From contig JAKLKQ010000009.1 in NCBI GenBank assembly GCA_023150555.1, positions 16,669 to 80,668 of the forward strand: a stretch of 64,000 bases of DNA, in the 5' to 3' direction. Made by a program: the position numbers and the translations under genes. The stretch is from Planctomycetota bacterium (lineage in GTDB: Bacteria; Planctomycetota; SZUA-567; H5-PLA8). The notes under the pieces are model-generated. The model searched no databases, was not told the DNA's origin, and worked only from the letters and a program-made list of their open reading frames with translations. This document shows, piece after piece, positions 35,976 through 45,151 of the stretch (its first letter is position 1; every line of letters starts with the position of its first letter).

Positions 35976-37097
35976 TTGGAACTGCTCTGCCTGGCCGCCG
36001 CAATCCTGGCGGCGTTGGTGGCGCTGCTGGCGACGCCCGCGGTCCGCGCGGCGGCGCTGCGCGCCGGCTTCGTGGACCGGCCCGGCGAGCGCAAGATCCA
36101 CCGCGAGCCCGTCGCGTACGGCGGCGGCGTGGCGGTGGCGATCGCGCTTGCCGCAGCGCTGGCGGCGGCGGGCTATGCGTGGTACCGGCTGCGGCACGAC
36201 GGCGACCTGCGCGCGTGGCGGTTGTGGCTGGGGCTGGCGACCTCGCCGGACGAAGCCCCTCTGCTGCGCGGCGTGGGCGTGTGCCTGGGCGGCGCGGCGG
36301 GCGCGCTGCTGCTGGGGCTCGCCGACGACAAGTGGAAGCTCAGCCCGCTCGCGAAACTCGCCGGCCAGTTCGTGCTCGCGATCGCGGTCGTCGCCGGCGG
36401 CGTGCGCATCACCGCTCTGGTGGGCGACACGCTGCCGATGCAAGCGGCGACGGTGCTATGGATCGTGCTCGTCACCAACAGCTTCAACCTGCTCGACAAC
36501 ATGGACGGCCTGTGCAGCGGCACGGTGGCGATCGGCGCGGCGGTACTGGCGGTGGTGGCCAGTTCGGCGGGGCAGGCGCCGGTGGCGCTGGCGCTCTCGG
36601 CGCTGGCCGGCGCATGCATCGGCTTCATGCGCTACAACCGCGCGCCGGCTCGCATCTTCCTGGGCGACGCCGGCAGCATGGCCTGCGGCTTCCTGATGGC
36701 GACGCTGACGGTGCTGACGACGTACTACCACTACCATGAATCCCCGCTGAGCGTCGGGGTGCCGTTCCTGATCCTGGCGATCCCGCTCTACGACACGGCC
36801 TCGGTGATCGTGATCCGCCTGCGCGCGGGGCGCAAGATCTGGCACGGCGACACCTCGCACTTTTCGCACCGGCTCGTCGACCTGGGCATGACGCAGCGCC
36901 AGGCCGTCGTGACGATCCACCTCGCCGCGCTGGCGATCGCGCTGCCGGCGGCGGTGATCCCGCGGCTTTCGACGAACGAGGGCCTGCTCGTCGTCGGCCA
37001 GGCGGTGCTGATCCTGACGCTCATCGCGATGCTGGAACGCGCGGGCGCGCTGAAGGCGAAGCGCGAGAAAGACGCGGGAGACGGCGGCGATGTCTGA
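35976..37097 (+). CDS. WecA/TagO-type polyprenyl-phosphate sugar-1-phosphate transferase
   Basis: This multi-spanning inner-membrane enzyme transfers a sugar-1-phosphate (often GlcNAc-1-P) to undecaprenyl phosphate, the first step of O-antigen, teichoic or capsule-type glycans. Family motifs are clear: GLADDKW (metal Asp pair), NSFNLLDNMDGL, FLGDAGS, and the His-rich cytoplasmic loop HGDTSHFSHR. I prefer TTG 35976 because GAGGAG lies a few bases upstream and the first helix follows at once; the longer frame starts at 35949. Length is 373 residues. It overlaps the O-antigen-ligase-like gene by 8 bases. Confidence 0.88.
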   Translation: MELLCLAAAILAALVALLATPAVRAAALRAGFVDRPGERKIHREPVAYGGGVAVAIALAAALAAAGYAWYRLRHDGDLRAWRLWLGLATSPDEAPLLRGVGVCLGGAAGALLLGLADDKWKLSPLAKLAGQFVLAIAVVAGGVRITALVGDTLPMQAATVLWIVLVTNSFNLLDNMDGLCSGTVAIGAAVLAVVASSAGQAPVALALSALAGACIGFMRYNRAPARIFLGDAGSMACGFLMATLTVLTTYYHYHESPLSVGVPFLILAIPLYDTASVIVIRLRAGRKIWHGDTSHFSHRLVDLGMTQRQAVVTIHLAALAIALPAAVIPRLSTNEGLLVVGQAVLILTLIAMLERAGALKAKREKDAGDGGDV

Positions 37098-39834
37098 CGC
37101 CACGCCGGGCGGCCGGCGAGCGGAGGCGCGCCAGGCGCTGCTGCTGGGCGCTAGCCTGCTGGGCGCGATGTTTCTGGTCGCGCGGCCCGCCGCCTTCCAG
37201 CTCGACGCCTACACCCCCGACGCCGGACTGGCAGGGCTTCTGGCGCTGGCCTTCGCGCTGTGCGCGTGGGGCGCGGCGGCCCTTTCCCCCGTTCCGCAAA
37301 GCGTATTACGCCCGTCCCTCCGCGCGGCCGTGGCGCTGTGGCTGGGGCTGGCGGCGGCGGGGCTGCTGCGTTCGCCCAACCTGCACGCGGCGCTGCCGCG
37401 CGCGGGCGAGTATTTGGGCTACGCGCTGCTGCTGTACGCGGGCGCGGCGCTGGCGCGCGCGCGGCCGGGCCTGCTGCCGCTCTTGGCCTGCGCGCTGGTG
37501 GCGATGGGCTGCGTCGAGGCCTTTGAAGGCGCGTGGCAGAAGCACGTCGCGCTGCCGCAGCTGTACCGAGAGGTCGCATCCGGCGAAGAGGTGCTCTCGG
37601 CGGCGCTGCTGGGCCAGCAGGGCCAGGAACGCCTGCGCTCGATGGAGATCCAGGCCACCTTCGGCAACGCGAACTCCTACGCCGCGTACCTGACGGTCGC
37701 GCTGCTGGCGCTGGCAGGCCTGTGGCTCGACGCGCGCGGCCGCGCGGCGCGCGGCGGCTTTTCGCCCGCCGATCTCCTGCACGGCGCGGTGCTGCTTTTG
37801 CTGGGCTACGGACTGTGGATCAGCGGCTCGAAGGGCGCGTGGGCGGCGGCGGCGGCCGGCGCGTGGTTCCTGTTCCTGCAGCGGCAGCCGGAAGACGCAA
37901 AGCGTGCGCGCGTGCTGAAGGGACTCACGGCGGCCGGCGCGTGCGCCGGCGTGCTGCTGCTTGTGCTGGCCGCGTCGGGCGCCCTGGGCGAAGCCCCGCT
38001 GGGCAGGAGCATGGAGGTTCGCTTCGAGTACTGGCGTGCGGCGTGGGCCATGGGCGCCGACAAGCCGCTGCTGGGCCAGGGGCTGTGCGCCTTCGGCGAT
38101 ACCTACCCGCAGTTCAAGACCGCGCTGGGCACCGAGACGCAGCAGGCGCACAACGATTGGCTGCAGCTGTGGGCCGAACTGGGCGTGCTGGCGCCGCTGG
38201 CCTGGGGGCTGCTCTGGTTCGTCGTGCTGCGCAGCCGGAAGGCGGAAACGGCGGCGGACGCTGCCCACGCCGCAGGCGTCGCAGAAAAAGCCCGCCGCCT
38301 GGACCTCGCGATACTCGGCGGGGGGCTGCTCTGCTTTCTAATGCTCTTCCTGGTCTCCGACGCGCTTTCCTTCCCCGACCTGTGGCTGGTGCTGGCGGGC
38401 CGAGCCGAAGGTCCCGCAAAGCTCGGCGCCGCCGCCGCGGTCTTCGCCCCGCTGCTCTTCGCCGCCGCCTTCAAGCTGCTCTGCCCGCTGAACACGTCCT
38501 ACGCGCACGGCGAAGCGCCCGAACGCGAAGCGGGCCTGCGCGCGGGACTGCGCGCCGCCATCGGCGCGGTGCTGGTGCACCAGCTCGTGGACTTCGACCT
38601 GACGGCGCAGGCGGTGATCGCGGCCCTTTTCCTCTTCGGCGGGATGCTGGCGAGCCCCGCGCCCGGCGGAAACGACCCGCCGTCGCGCTGGCGCTGGCTC
38701 CTGCCGCCGCTGGCCGCGCTGCTGCTGGTCCCCGTCGCGGTGGTGATCCCGGCGCTCAGCGGCGTGCCGCGGCAAGCGGCCTGGCAGATCGAGGACGAGG
38801 CACGCTACGCTCAGGCCCGCGCGAAGGGCGCGGGAACCGCGCACGACACGAACGAACTTGCCGAGCGCCGCCTGGCAGCGCGCGAGGCCATCGCGCGCGC
38901 GCGCGAAGGCGCCTTCGCGTGGGCGCCCTTCGACGGCGAGGCCGCGCTGGAGCTTGCGCAGGCCTACTACACCTTGCGCGTGCTGGGCGCGCCCGAATGG
39001 CGCCCGGCGAACGGCGTGGCGCGGCCGCTCGACGAGTTGATCGACGAGCGCCTCGCCGACGCCGCGCGGCTGCGCCCGCGCTTTACCGGCGTGCCGCTGC
39101 TGGCCGGGGACATCGCCGTCGCGCGCGGGGTGTACGAACGCATGGCCACGGGCGACAAGGCGACGGCGGAGAAACGCTTCGCGGAGGCCGCGGCTCGCTA
39201 CGCGCGCGGCGCGGAACTCTACCCGCTGGCCCCGCTGTTCGACCTCGCGCGCGGCGACGCGCTGCTGCTGGCCGGCGACGCAGCGGGCGCGGCGGAAAGC
39301 TACGCGCACGCCTGGGGCACCGACGGCCGCATCGCCGACCGCAACACGCGCCTGAGCGCCGTCTTCCACGACCCGCGGCCCGGCTGCCTGCCGCGGCACG
39401 GCTTCGACCGCGAGATCCTTGTTTTCCTCGACGCGCGCCTGGCGGTGCCGGGGATCGCGAAGGACGAACGCTTCACGCTGCGCGTGCGCCGCGTTTCCGT
39501 CCTGGCCGCGCTGCGCATCAGGCAGGAGGCCGGCGCCCATCCGAATTCCAAGCTTCTCGACGCAGACGCCGATGCCGAAATCCTCGCCACATGCCGCGCG
39601 CTCTGCGAGGACGCCCCAAGCGACCCGCACGCTTGGATGTTCCTGGCCGCGGCGACGACGCTCGCATACCCGGGCAACGAGGACGCCGCGAAGCAGGCGT
39701 GGGAAGCGGCCGCGCAGGCCCGAAAGGACGCGCCGGCGGAGACGATGGTGCCGCAGGCGGTCTTCGACGAGGTGCGGCAGCAGACGCGCGCCGCGGCGCG
39801 GCGCGCGTTGGAGGCGTCGGAGTCTTCGCCGTAG
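37090..39834 (+). CDS. O-antigen ligase/polymerase-like membrane protein
   Basis: This 914-residue protein has about a dozen hydrophobic segments in its first two thirds and a soluble, helical, Ala/Arg-rich C-terminal third with TPR character. The WaaL/Wzy family pattern is visible: FGNANSYAAYL, ISGSKGAW, and a large loop with RFEYWRAAWAM, LLGQGLCAFGDTYPQF and AHNDWLQLWAELG. The overlap with the WecA-type gene supports a joint role in surface polysaccharide assembly. Whether it ligates or polymerises cannot be told. Confidence 0.8.
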   Translation: MSDATPGGRRAEARQALLLGASLLGAMFLVARPAAFQLDAYTPDAGLAGLLALAFALCAWGAAALSPVPQSVLRPSLRAAVALWLGLAAAGLLRSPNLHAALPRAGEYLGYALLLYAGAALARARPGLLPLLACALVAMGCVEAFEGAWQKHVALPQLYREVASGEEVLSAALLGQQGQERLRSMEIQATFGNANSYAAYLTVALLALAGLWLDARGRAARGGFSPADLLHGAVLLLLGYGLWISGSKGAWAAAAAGAWFLFLQRQPEDAKRARVLKGLTAAGACAGVLLLVLAASGALGEAPLGRSMEVRFEYWRAAWAMGADKPLLGQGLCAFGDTYPQFKTALGTETQQAHNDWLQLWAELGVLAPLAWGLLWFVVLRSRKAETAADAAHAAGVAEKARRLDLAILGGGLLCFLMLFLVSDALSFPDLWLVLAGRAEGPAKLGAAAAVFAPLLFAAAFKLLCPLNTSYAHGEAPEREAGLRAGLRAAIGAVLVHQLVDFDLTAQAVIAALFLFGGMLASPAPGGNDPPSRWRWLLPPLAALLLVPVAVVIPALSGVPRQAAWQIEDEARYAQARAKGAGTAHDTNELAERRLAAREAIARAREGAFAWAPFDGEAALELAQAYYTLRVLGAPEWRPANGVARPLDELIDERLADAARLRPRFTGVPLLAGDIAVARGVYERMATGDKATAEKRFAEAAARYARGAELYPLAPLFDLARGDALLLAGDAAGAAESYAHAWGTDGRIADRNTRLSAVFHDPRPGCLPRHGFDREILVFLDARLAVPGIAKDERFTLRVRRVSVLAALRIRQEAGAHPNSKLLDADADAEILATCRALCEDAPSDPHAWMFLAAATTLAYPGNEDAAKQAWEAAAQARKDAPAETMVPQAVFDEVRQQTRAAARRALEASESSP

Positions 39835-39893
39835 GAATCCACCCACCATCAAGCGCATCACCGTGCGCCGAAGGGGGCTTTGGTGAAGGCACC

Positions 39894-40043
39894 ATGCCGG
39901 TGGACTTGCGCGAGGAAGTGCACGCAATCGGAGAGGCCAGGGACGTGATGCTGCGCCAAGAGGCACCGTCCGAGTCATTGAGGCTCGCGGAGAGTTCCTT
40001 ACAAATTACAAGAGAGCCCTACGAGAACTCTCAAGTAATATAA
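39894..40043 (+). CDS. possible small protein, 49 aa
   Basis: A 49-codon frame from ATG 39894 to TAA 40043 encodes a charged, probably helical peptide beginning MPVDLREEVHAIGEARDVM. GGTGAAGG lies about five bases upstream. It overlaps the convergent gene at 40031 by 13 bases. It has no recognisable family and may be a remnant or a chance frame. Confidence 0.25.
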   Translation: MPVDLREEVHAIGEARDVMLRQEAPSESLRLAESSLQITREPYENSQVI

Positions 40044-40528
40044 AGTCCCACAACAATGCCTTTGCCCGCTTCGGCTGCTCGTTTCATGATCCGCTTGTAC
40101 TCCAGCGCGGACTCGGCCATCGCACGGTATTTATGACGATACTTTTTCGGGATTAGCTTTAGGTCTCTCTTAAAATTCATCTTCTTCCACACATCCAGAA
40201 ACGCTAGGACCTGCTGGGGATCAATTTCCATGCGGGGATAAAACTTGTTTCCTTCATACCGGCTCTCGGTTTCCGTTACGATCGGATCGTCTTCGCCATT
40301 ACGAATACCGCACACAAAGGCGAAGATGGACAGGAACTCCTGAATCCACGGAACGTCCACCTCCCTACTAAGGATCGAAGCCATCTCCCCAAACACAATC
40401 CACTCCTCTTCGGTTGGCACAAATCCGGTATGGTCGTTTTCATCACTGAATAACACACCAACCTGCTTTGTCACTGCCTTTCTCTTCTGGTAGACGTCCC
40501 AATCGAGCACGTAGACCAAATATCCCAT
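40031..40528 (-). CDS. hypothetical protein, low G+C
   Basis: This 165-residue soluble protein has no recognisable family: an N-terminal strand (MGYLVYVLDWDVY), a Trp/Phe-rich helical middle (WIQEFLSIFAFVCG) and a basic C-terminal helix (KKYRHKYRAMAESALEYKRIMKRA). It is markedly lower in G+C than its neighbours and is flanked by a palindrome cluster on its 5' side, which suggests recent acquisition. The reading frame looks intact. Function unknown. Confidence 0.55.
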   Translation of the reverse strand: MGYLVYVLDWDVYQKRKAVTKQVGVLFSDENDHTGFVPTEEEWIVFGEMASILSREVDVPWIQEFLSIFAFVCGIRNGEDDPIVTETESRYEGNKFYPRMEIDPQQVLAFLDVWKKMNFKRDLKLIPKKYRHKYRAMAESALEYKRIMKRAAEAGKGIVVGLYIT

Positions 40529-40654
40529 ATTTGGAAATCCCTCCCCTCGTAAATCTAGAGCTTCGACATCAATTTTCCATAGTGCTGGGGTACAGCTAAA
40601 ATCAGGCGCGTTTCATGGGCGGAGCGTCGGTCACCCCGCAGCCTCTCGGCCGTA

Positions 40655-40882
40655 CCGCTCCGAAGGAGCGGCAGGTGGAAGCCCAGGGTAAGCGCAACGA
40701 AGTTGCGCGCAACCCTGGGTAAACCGGCCAAAGGAAAGCGACCCTGTAAGGGTCGCACCGGGATACGAAAGAACGGTACCGCCCCTTCAGGGCGGTTTCC
40801 CCTCTCTACCGCATACCCAGGGTTGCGCGCGGCGTTCCGCCGCGCTTACCCTGGGCTATCACGTTTCGCTCCTTCGGAGCGA
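40655..40882. repeat. second cluster of extragenic palindromes
   Basis: This non-coding stretch contains CCGCTCC/GGAGCGG (40655-40671), a 38-bp CCCAGGGT...ACCCTGGG hairpin (40682-40719), GCGACCCT/AGGGTCGC (40738-40756), ACCGCCC/GGGCGGT (40778-40796), a second ACCCAGGG...CCCTGGGCT hairpin (40815-40857) and TCGCTCC/GGAGCGA (40866-40882). The two long hairpins are inverted copies of each other: 15-bp arms at 40681-40695 and 40842-40856. The order is roughly mirror-symmetric around 40767. It belongs to the same class as the cluster at 2285-2631 but with different sequences. Confidence 0.75.
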
Positions 40883-40905
40883 GTTTGAAAACGAATTCCT
40901 GTGAA

Positions 40906-41784
40906 CTAGAACCCGGCGGCCTTGTTGACGTCCTCGATGAAGCGGATCGTCTCGACGGTCTCGTTGATGTCCACCGGGGCCTTGCCGGTCTCGAAGAACT
41001 TGACGATCGCGCGCACCAGGTCGCGGTAGTGGTTCTTGCCGTCGGTGGTGCTGACGCGGCTGCCCTTCTCGCCGTAGTAGCGGAAACCGCTGGGCTTGTC
41101 GCCGGTCAGCGTGGCGGTGACGGAGCAGACGGCGCCGTTCTTCCACAGCGCGGTGACGTGCTCGGCGTGCTCGCCCTTCACGTACTGGACGCTCTGGTAG
41201 CCAGGGCCGACGAGCGCGAAGAGCGCCTCGACGGGATGGATGCCGTAGAAGAACCAGCCCGGGACCTTGTCCTTGTACTTGTAGTTCTGCGGCCCGCAGA
41301 CCTCGACGGCGATGGGCTTGCCCAGTGCTTCGCGCGCGTTGCGCACCGCGACGACGTCCTCGTCGAAGCGGAAGCTGGAGGCGCTGAAGACGGGTGCCTT
41401 GTGCTTGGCGCTGAGGTCCGCGATGGCCTGCGCGTCCTTGCTGCTCCACGCAAGGGGCTTGTCGATGAAACAGGGGATGCCGGCTTCCAGGAAGGGCCGC
41501 GCGTGTGCCAGGTGGTCGGCGCCGCTGTTGCCCTCCAGCAGCAGGCCGTCGATCTTGCCGATCATGTCGGTGGGCTTGTCCACCAGCGGCACCTTCAGGG
41601 TGTCGCGCACTTCCTTGGTGAACTGCTCGATGCGCTCGGGCATGATCTCGCTGCTGCCCGGGCAGCCGATCACGACCTTCGCGCCGTCGGCGCACTGGCC
41701 GGGGTCGATGTCGATGTGGTTGATGCGCTTAGTGAACTGGACGACGTGCGAGGTGTCGAAGTCGAGCATTCCGAGCTTGATCAT
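40906..41784 (-). CDS. Gfo/Idh/MocA family oxidoreductase
   Basis: This 292-residue NAD(P)-dependent dehydrogenase-like protein has a Rossmann N-terminus opening with MIKLGMLDFDTSHVVQF, the IDKPLAW loop (equivalent of EKP) and a C-terminal alpha/beta domain with a GIHPVEALFALVG helix carrying a conserved His. The nucleotide-binding glycine motif is poor (LGMLDFDTSH in place of GxGxxG), so activity is less certain. AGGAG precedes ATG 41784. It lies 20 bases downstream of the siroheme-decarboxylase-like gene in one reverse-strand run. Substrates of the family are sugars, inositols and related alcohols. Confidence 0.75.
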   Translation of the reverse strand: MIKLGMLDFDTSHVVQFTKRINHIDIDPGQCADGAKVVIGCPGSSEIMPERIEQFTKEVRDTLKVPLVDKPTDMIGKIDGLLLEGNSGADHLAHARPFLEAGIPCFIDKPLAWSSKDAQAIADLSAKHKAPVFSASSFRFDEDVVAVRNAREALGKPIAVEVCGPQNYKYKDKVPGWFFYGIHPVEALFALVGPGYQSVQYVKGEHAEHVTALWKNGAVCSVTATLTGDKPSGFRYYGEKGSRVSTTDGKNHYRDLVRAIVKFFETGKAPVDINETVETIRFIEDVNKAAGF

Positions 41785-41804
41785 TTCGGTCTCCTGTCTG
41801 CGAA

Positions 41805-42857
41805 TCAGTCCTGCCCGGCGGGCAGGCCGTGTTCGCGTTCCCACTTGGCGATCTCGCCCGTGAAGTACTCCAGGCGGATCTTCTTGTATTCCTTCACCGA
41901 GTACAGCGTGGCGTACTCGGCGATGCCGGTGTGGTCGGACATGTCCTTCAGCACCTGGTCACACTGGCTGGCCTTGGAGCTGTGCACCATCGAGAAGATG
42001 TTGTAGGGCCAGTCGGCGTAGGTCGGGCGCAGGTAGCAGTGCGTGACCTCGGGGATGGTGGCGAAGTAGTCGCCGATCTCCTGCACGCGCGCGTCCGGGA
42101 CGACCCAGACGCCCATGCCGTTGGCGCGGAAACCGGCCACGCGGTGGTTCATGATCCCGGCCACGCGGCGCATGCGCCCCTGCTTCTGGAAGGCCTTGCA
42201 CCAGGCGAAGAGTTCTTCGGTGGTGGTCTTGAGTTCCTTCGCGACCGGCGCGTACGGATCGGCGCGCACCTCCATGTCCAGCTGCAGCGCGCGGACGTAG
42301 TCGCGGTCCTTCTCCGTCAGCGGCACGCGCTGCTTGTGGCGGTCCTTCTCGCTGTACGACGGCGACTTGTCGGCGCGCGCCTTGCCGCCGGTGGCGTCGA
42401 TCTTCATGCCGATCTTGAAGAGGTGCAGCGTGGGCAGCAGGCGGATGGACTCCGCGCCGCTGAGTTCCTGCAGCACGCGGATGTGGTCCTCGAGCTGCGA
42501 GTCGCCCGGACACGCGATGGTGAACCAGATGTTGAAATCGTGGACGCGCGCGTAGTTGTGGCTGACACCCGGGTGCCCGTTCAGTTTCTCGGCCACCTCG
42601 TCGGCCTTGGCCGCCGGCGCCTTCGCCGCGACGAGGCTGGACTGGTAGCCCAGCGTGCGCGTGTCGAAGATCGTGGAGACCTGGCGGAGGATGCGGTCTT
42701 CCTTCAGGCTCCGGATCGCCTCGACGACCTCGTCCTCGCCCAGGCCGACCTTCTCGCCCAGCGCCTTGTAGGGGCGCTCGACGAGCGGGACCTCGTTCTG
42801 CATTTCGTTGAGCAGGTGCTGGACCTTCTCGTCCAGGTCGACGACGGTCTTGGCCAT
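41805..42857 (-). CDS. siroheme decarboxylase-like AhbA/AhbB fusion (Lrp/AsnC fold)
   Basis: This 350-residue protein is built of two tandem winged-helix plus RAM-like units (about 8-150 and 180-345), the layout of AhbA and AhbB joined in one chain. Family motifs occur twice: RQVSTIFDTRTLGYQSSL with SHNYARVHDFNIWFTI in the first unit, and RRVAGIMNHRVAGFRANGMG with THCYLRPTYADWPYNIFSM in the second. The HxYxR boxes hold the His/Arg residues used for decarboxylation of siroheme to didecarboxysiroheme in the alternative haem or d1-haem pathway. Some family members are regulators instead. No ahbC, ahbD or nir gene is visible nearby. Confidence 0.75.
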   Translation of the reverse strand: MAKTVVDLDEKVQHLLNEMQNEVPLVERPYKALGEKVGLGEDEVVEAIRSLKEDRILRQVSTIFDTRTLGYQSSLVAAKAPAAKADEVAEKLNGHPGVSHNYARVHDFNIWFTIACPGDSQLEDHIRVLQELSGAESIRLLPTLHLFKIGMKIDATGGKARADKSPSYSEKDRHKQRVPLTEKDRDYVRALQLDMEVRADPYAPVAKELKTTTEELFAWCKAFQKQGRMRRVAGIMNHRVAGFRANGMGVWVVPDARVQEIGDYFATIPEVTHCYLRPTYADWPYNIFSMVHSSKASQCDQVLKDMSDHTGIAEYATLYSVKEYKKIRLEYFTGEIAKWEREHGLPAGQD

Positions 42858-42919
42858 GAGTCCTCCGCGATCTATGTGTGCGCTACAGCCACCTTAATGT
42901 AAGGCAACGCGGCGGCGGT

Positions 42920-44059
42920 TCAAGACGCTTGGGAGCCAACCGGTCCTGCCGGAGGCGCGCCGGTATCGGCGCGGGTGGCCGCGCCGCCGGTGAGGTTGCG
43001 GACGCTGATGCGCGCGGCGAGTTTCTCGGCGATGGCGCAGAGGGCCTTCGACGATTCGTTCTCAGGCTTGCGCAGCAGGATCGGTTCGCCGGCCGCCGCG
43101 GACGCGGCGATCTCGCGGTCGATGGGGATCTCGCCCAGCAGCGGGATATCGAGCTCCTCCACTTCCTTCGGGACGTGCGCGCAGGAGAAGATGTCGTGGT
43201 GTTTGCCGCAGGCCCCACAAGTGTAGCCGGCCATGTTCAGCACCAGGCCCAGCGCCGGCACGCGCATCTGATGGAAGAGGGCCTTCGCGCGGTGGACGTC
43301 GCTGAAGCTGAGCGCCTCGGGCGTGGTCACCAGCACGACGCCGGTGAGCGCGCAGCACTGCATCAGCGCCAGCGGCACGTCGCACGTCGCCGGCGGCAGG
43401 TCGATCAGCAGGTAATCGGCCTCGCTCCAGGTGACGTCGCGCAGAAACTGCGTGATCAACCCGCCCAGGATCGGCCCGCGCCAGATCATCGCCTGGCGGG
43501 GCTCGACCAGCAGGCCCATGCTCATCGTCTCGATGCCGTGCACCGACATCGGCGTGATCTTGGTCTCGCCCTGCAGCTTGGGGCGCCCGCCGATGCCCAA
43601 GAGCTGCGGCACCGACGGCCCGTAGACGTCCAGGTCCAGCACCGCGACCTTCGCGCCCATCTTCGCGAGCGCCAGCGCGAGGTTCACCGTGACGGTGGAC
43701 TTGCCGACGCCGCCCTTGCCGCTGGCAACGGCGACGACGTTGCGGATCTGCGGGATCAAATTCTCGCCCGGCCCGTCGGCGGCGAACGACGTGCCGACCG
43801 TCTTGCCGGTCATCTTCACGTCGAGTTGCTCGACCTGGGGAAACGACTTCTTGACCGTGTCGCGAATCTCGCGCTCGATCTGGTCCTTCACCGGGCAGGC
43901 GGGCGTGGTGAGTTCGCAGGTGAACGAAAGAGCCTTGCCGCCGTCGCCGATCGCGACGTGTTTGATCATGCCCATCGAGACAATGGACTGGCCCAGGTCG
44001 GGGTCCTTGACGGCCTCGAGGGCCTGGAGCAGCGCGGCTTCGGTCAGTTCGTTCGCCAT
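42920..44059 (-). CDS. Mrp/ApbC P-loop ATPase with altered switch motif
   Basis: This 379-residue protein has an N-terminal MIP18-like domain (LEAVKDPDLGQSIV and TTPACPVKDQIE) and an Mrp/NBP35 ATPase domain with the deviant Walker A GKGGVGKST (about residue 115). The Fe-S ligand pair C-x2-C is present in TCGACGKHHDIF. Family members carry and transfer 4Fe-4S clusters. Unusually, the switch II region reads DLPPATCDVPLALMQ, where nearly all Mrp proteins, including the paralogue at 45152, have DLPPGTGD. It lies 10 bases after a Gfo/Idh/MocA gene. Confidence 0.85.
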   Translation of the reverse strand: MANELTEAALLQALEAVKDPDLGQSIVSMGMIKHVAIGDGGKALSFTCELTTPACPVKDQIEREIRDTVKKSFPQVEQLDVKMTGKTVGTSFAADGPGENLIPQIRNVVAVASGKGGVGKSTVTVNLALALAKMGAKVAVLDLDVYGPSVPQLLGIGGRPKLQGETKITPMSVHGIETMSMGLLVEPRQAMIWRGPILGGLITQFLRDVTWSEADYLLIDLPPATCDVPLALMQCCALTGVVLVTTPEALSFSDVHRAKALFHQMRVPALGLVLNMAGYTCGACGKHHDIFSCAHVPKEVEELDIPLLGEIPIDREIAASAAAGEPILLRKPENESSKALCAIAEKLAARISVRNLTGGAATRADTGAPPAGPVGSQAS

Positions 44060-44069
44060 GCGAGGCGTC

Positions 44070-45080
44070 TCACGCGTACTTGGGCTTCAGGGCCTGGCCT
44101 TTCGATGCCGAGCGCCCCGCGTAGTCGAGGACCTGGATCACGCGGCGCGACCACTCGGGCGTGATCACCAGCGGCTTGCCTTTGTGCAGGTGGTCGTGGA
44201 CGTTCGCGTAGTAGTCGCTGTTGCGCGCGGGCTCCATCGCCACACTGGTGCGGACGGTGGCGCCGGCCTTGTCGCGCGTGTAGACGTCGACGCTGCGGTG
44301 CGTGGCGACGATGGCGCCCTTCGTGCCCAGGATCTGGATCATGTCGCGCGGCGCGAGGGCAATGTCGCTGGCGACGTGGCTGCCGACGGCGTTGCCCTTG
44401 AAGCGCACGACGGCCTGCAGTTCGTCCTCGTTGGAGTTCTTCCAGACTTCCTTCACCTGGAAGCCGCTGATCTCCTGCATCTCGGCGTCCATCACCTGCA
44501 GCATCCACTCGCAGAAGTGCGCGCCCCAGTCGAAGATCACGCCGCCGCTGACTTTTTTATCGCTGCGCCACCAGTCCTTGGGCTGCGAATAGCCGCCGTG
44601 GAAGGACTCCCAGCGGAACGGGCGCCCGATCTTGGGCAGGTGTTTGAGGATCGTGAGGATGTTGCTGTCCCAGTGGCGGTTGTGGAAGGTGCTGACCATG
44701 ACCTTCTTCTTCTTCGCCGCGGCGATCATCGCGTCGCATTCCTCGACCGTCAGCGCAAAGGGTTTCTCGACCACGCAGTGGCGCCCGGCCTGCAGGCACT
44801 GCACCGCGACGGGCGCGTGGAGGTTGTGCGGGAGGATGATGACGAGCAGTTCGACGTCTGACTTCCTGAGCATCGTGTCTACGTCGGTGTAGGTCTCGAT
44901 GCCGGGAAAATCGGTCGTCGCGATCTTGACGCGTTCGGGATCGACGTCGCAGACCGCGCAGGCCTGAAAGCCGGGGTTCTTCAGCAGGTCGTTGAGATGA
45001 TGGCGCCCCATGTTGAACGCGCCGCCGTAGCCGATGGTCCCGACCTTGATCTTGCGCACGCCCGTGATCTCCCGCGGCAT
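44070..45080 (-). CDS. Gfo/Idh/MocA family oxidoreductase
   Basis: This 336-residue NAD(P)-dependent dehydrogenase has the Rossmann motif VGTIGYGGAFNMGRHH near the N-terminus (about 13-28), the diagnostic EKPFA box (about 103) and a C-terminal substrate domain with the DWGAHFCEWML helix. It is more canonical than the relative at 40906. Substrates in the family are sugars, cyclitols or glycosides. It sits between the two Mrp ATPase genes on the same strand; the functional link is not obvious. Confidence 0.85.
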   Translation of the reverse strand: MPREITGVRKIKVGTIGYGGAFNMGRHHLNDLLKNPGFQACAVCDVDPERVKIATTDFPGIETYTDVDTMLRKSDVELLVIILPHNLHAPVAVQCLQAGRHCVVEKPFALTVEECDAMIAAAKKKKVMVSTFHNRHWDSNILTILKHLPKIGRPFRWESFHGGYSQPKDWWRSDKKVSGGVIFDWGAHFCEWMLQVMDAEMQEISGFQVKEVWKNSNEDELQAVVRFKGNAVGSHVASDIALAPRDMIQILGTKGAIVATHRSVDVYTRDKAGATVRTSVAMEPARNSDYYANVHDHLHKGKPLVITPEWSRRVIQVLDYAGRSASKGQALKPKYA

Positions 45081-45151
45081 GGAAAAGCCGCCTGCGGCCC
45101 GGCCGCGCGGGCGTTGAGGCGGCTGAATGGCTGGACCTTTAGACTAGCGGT

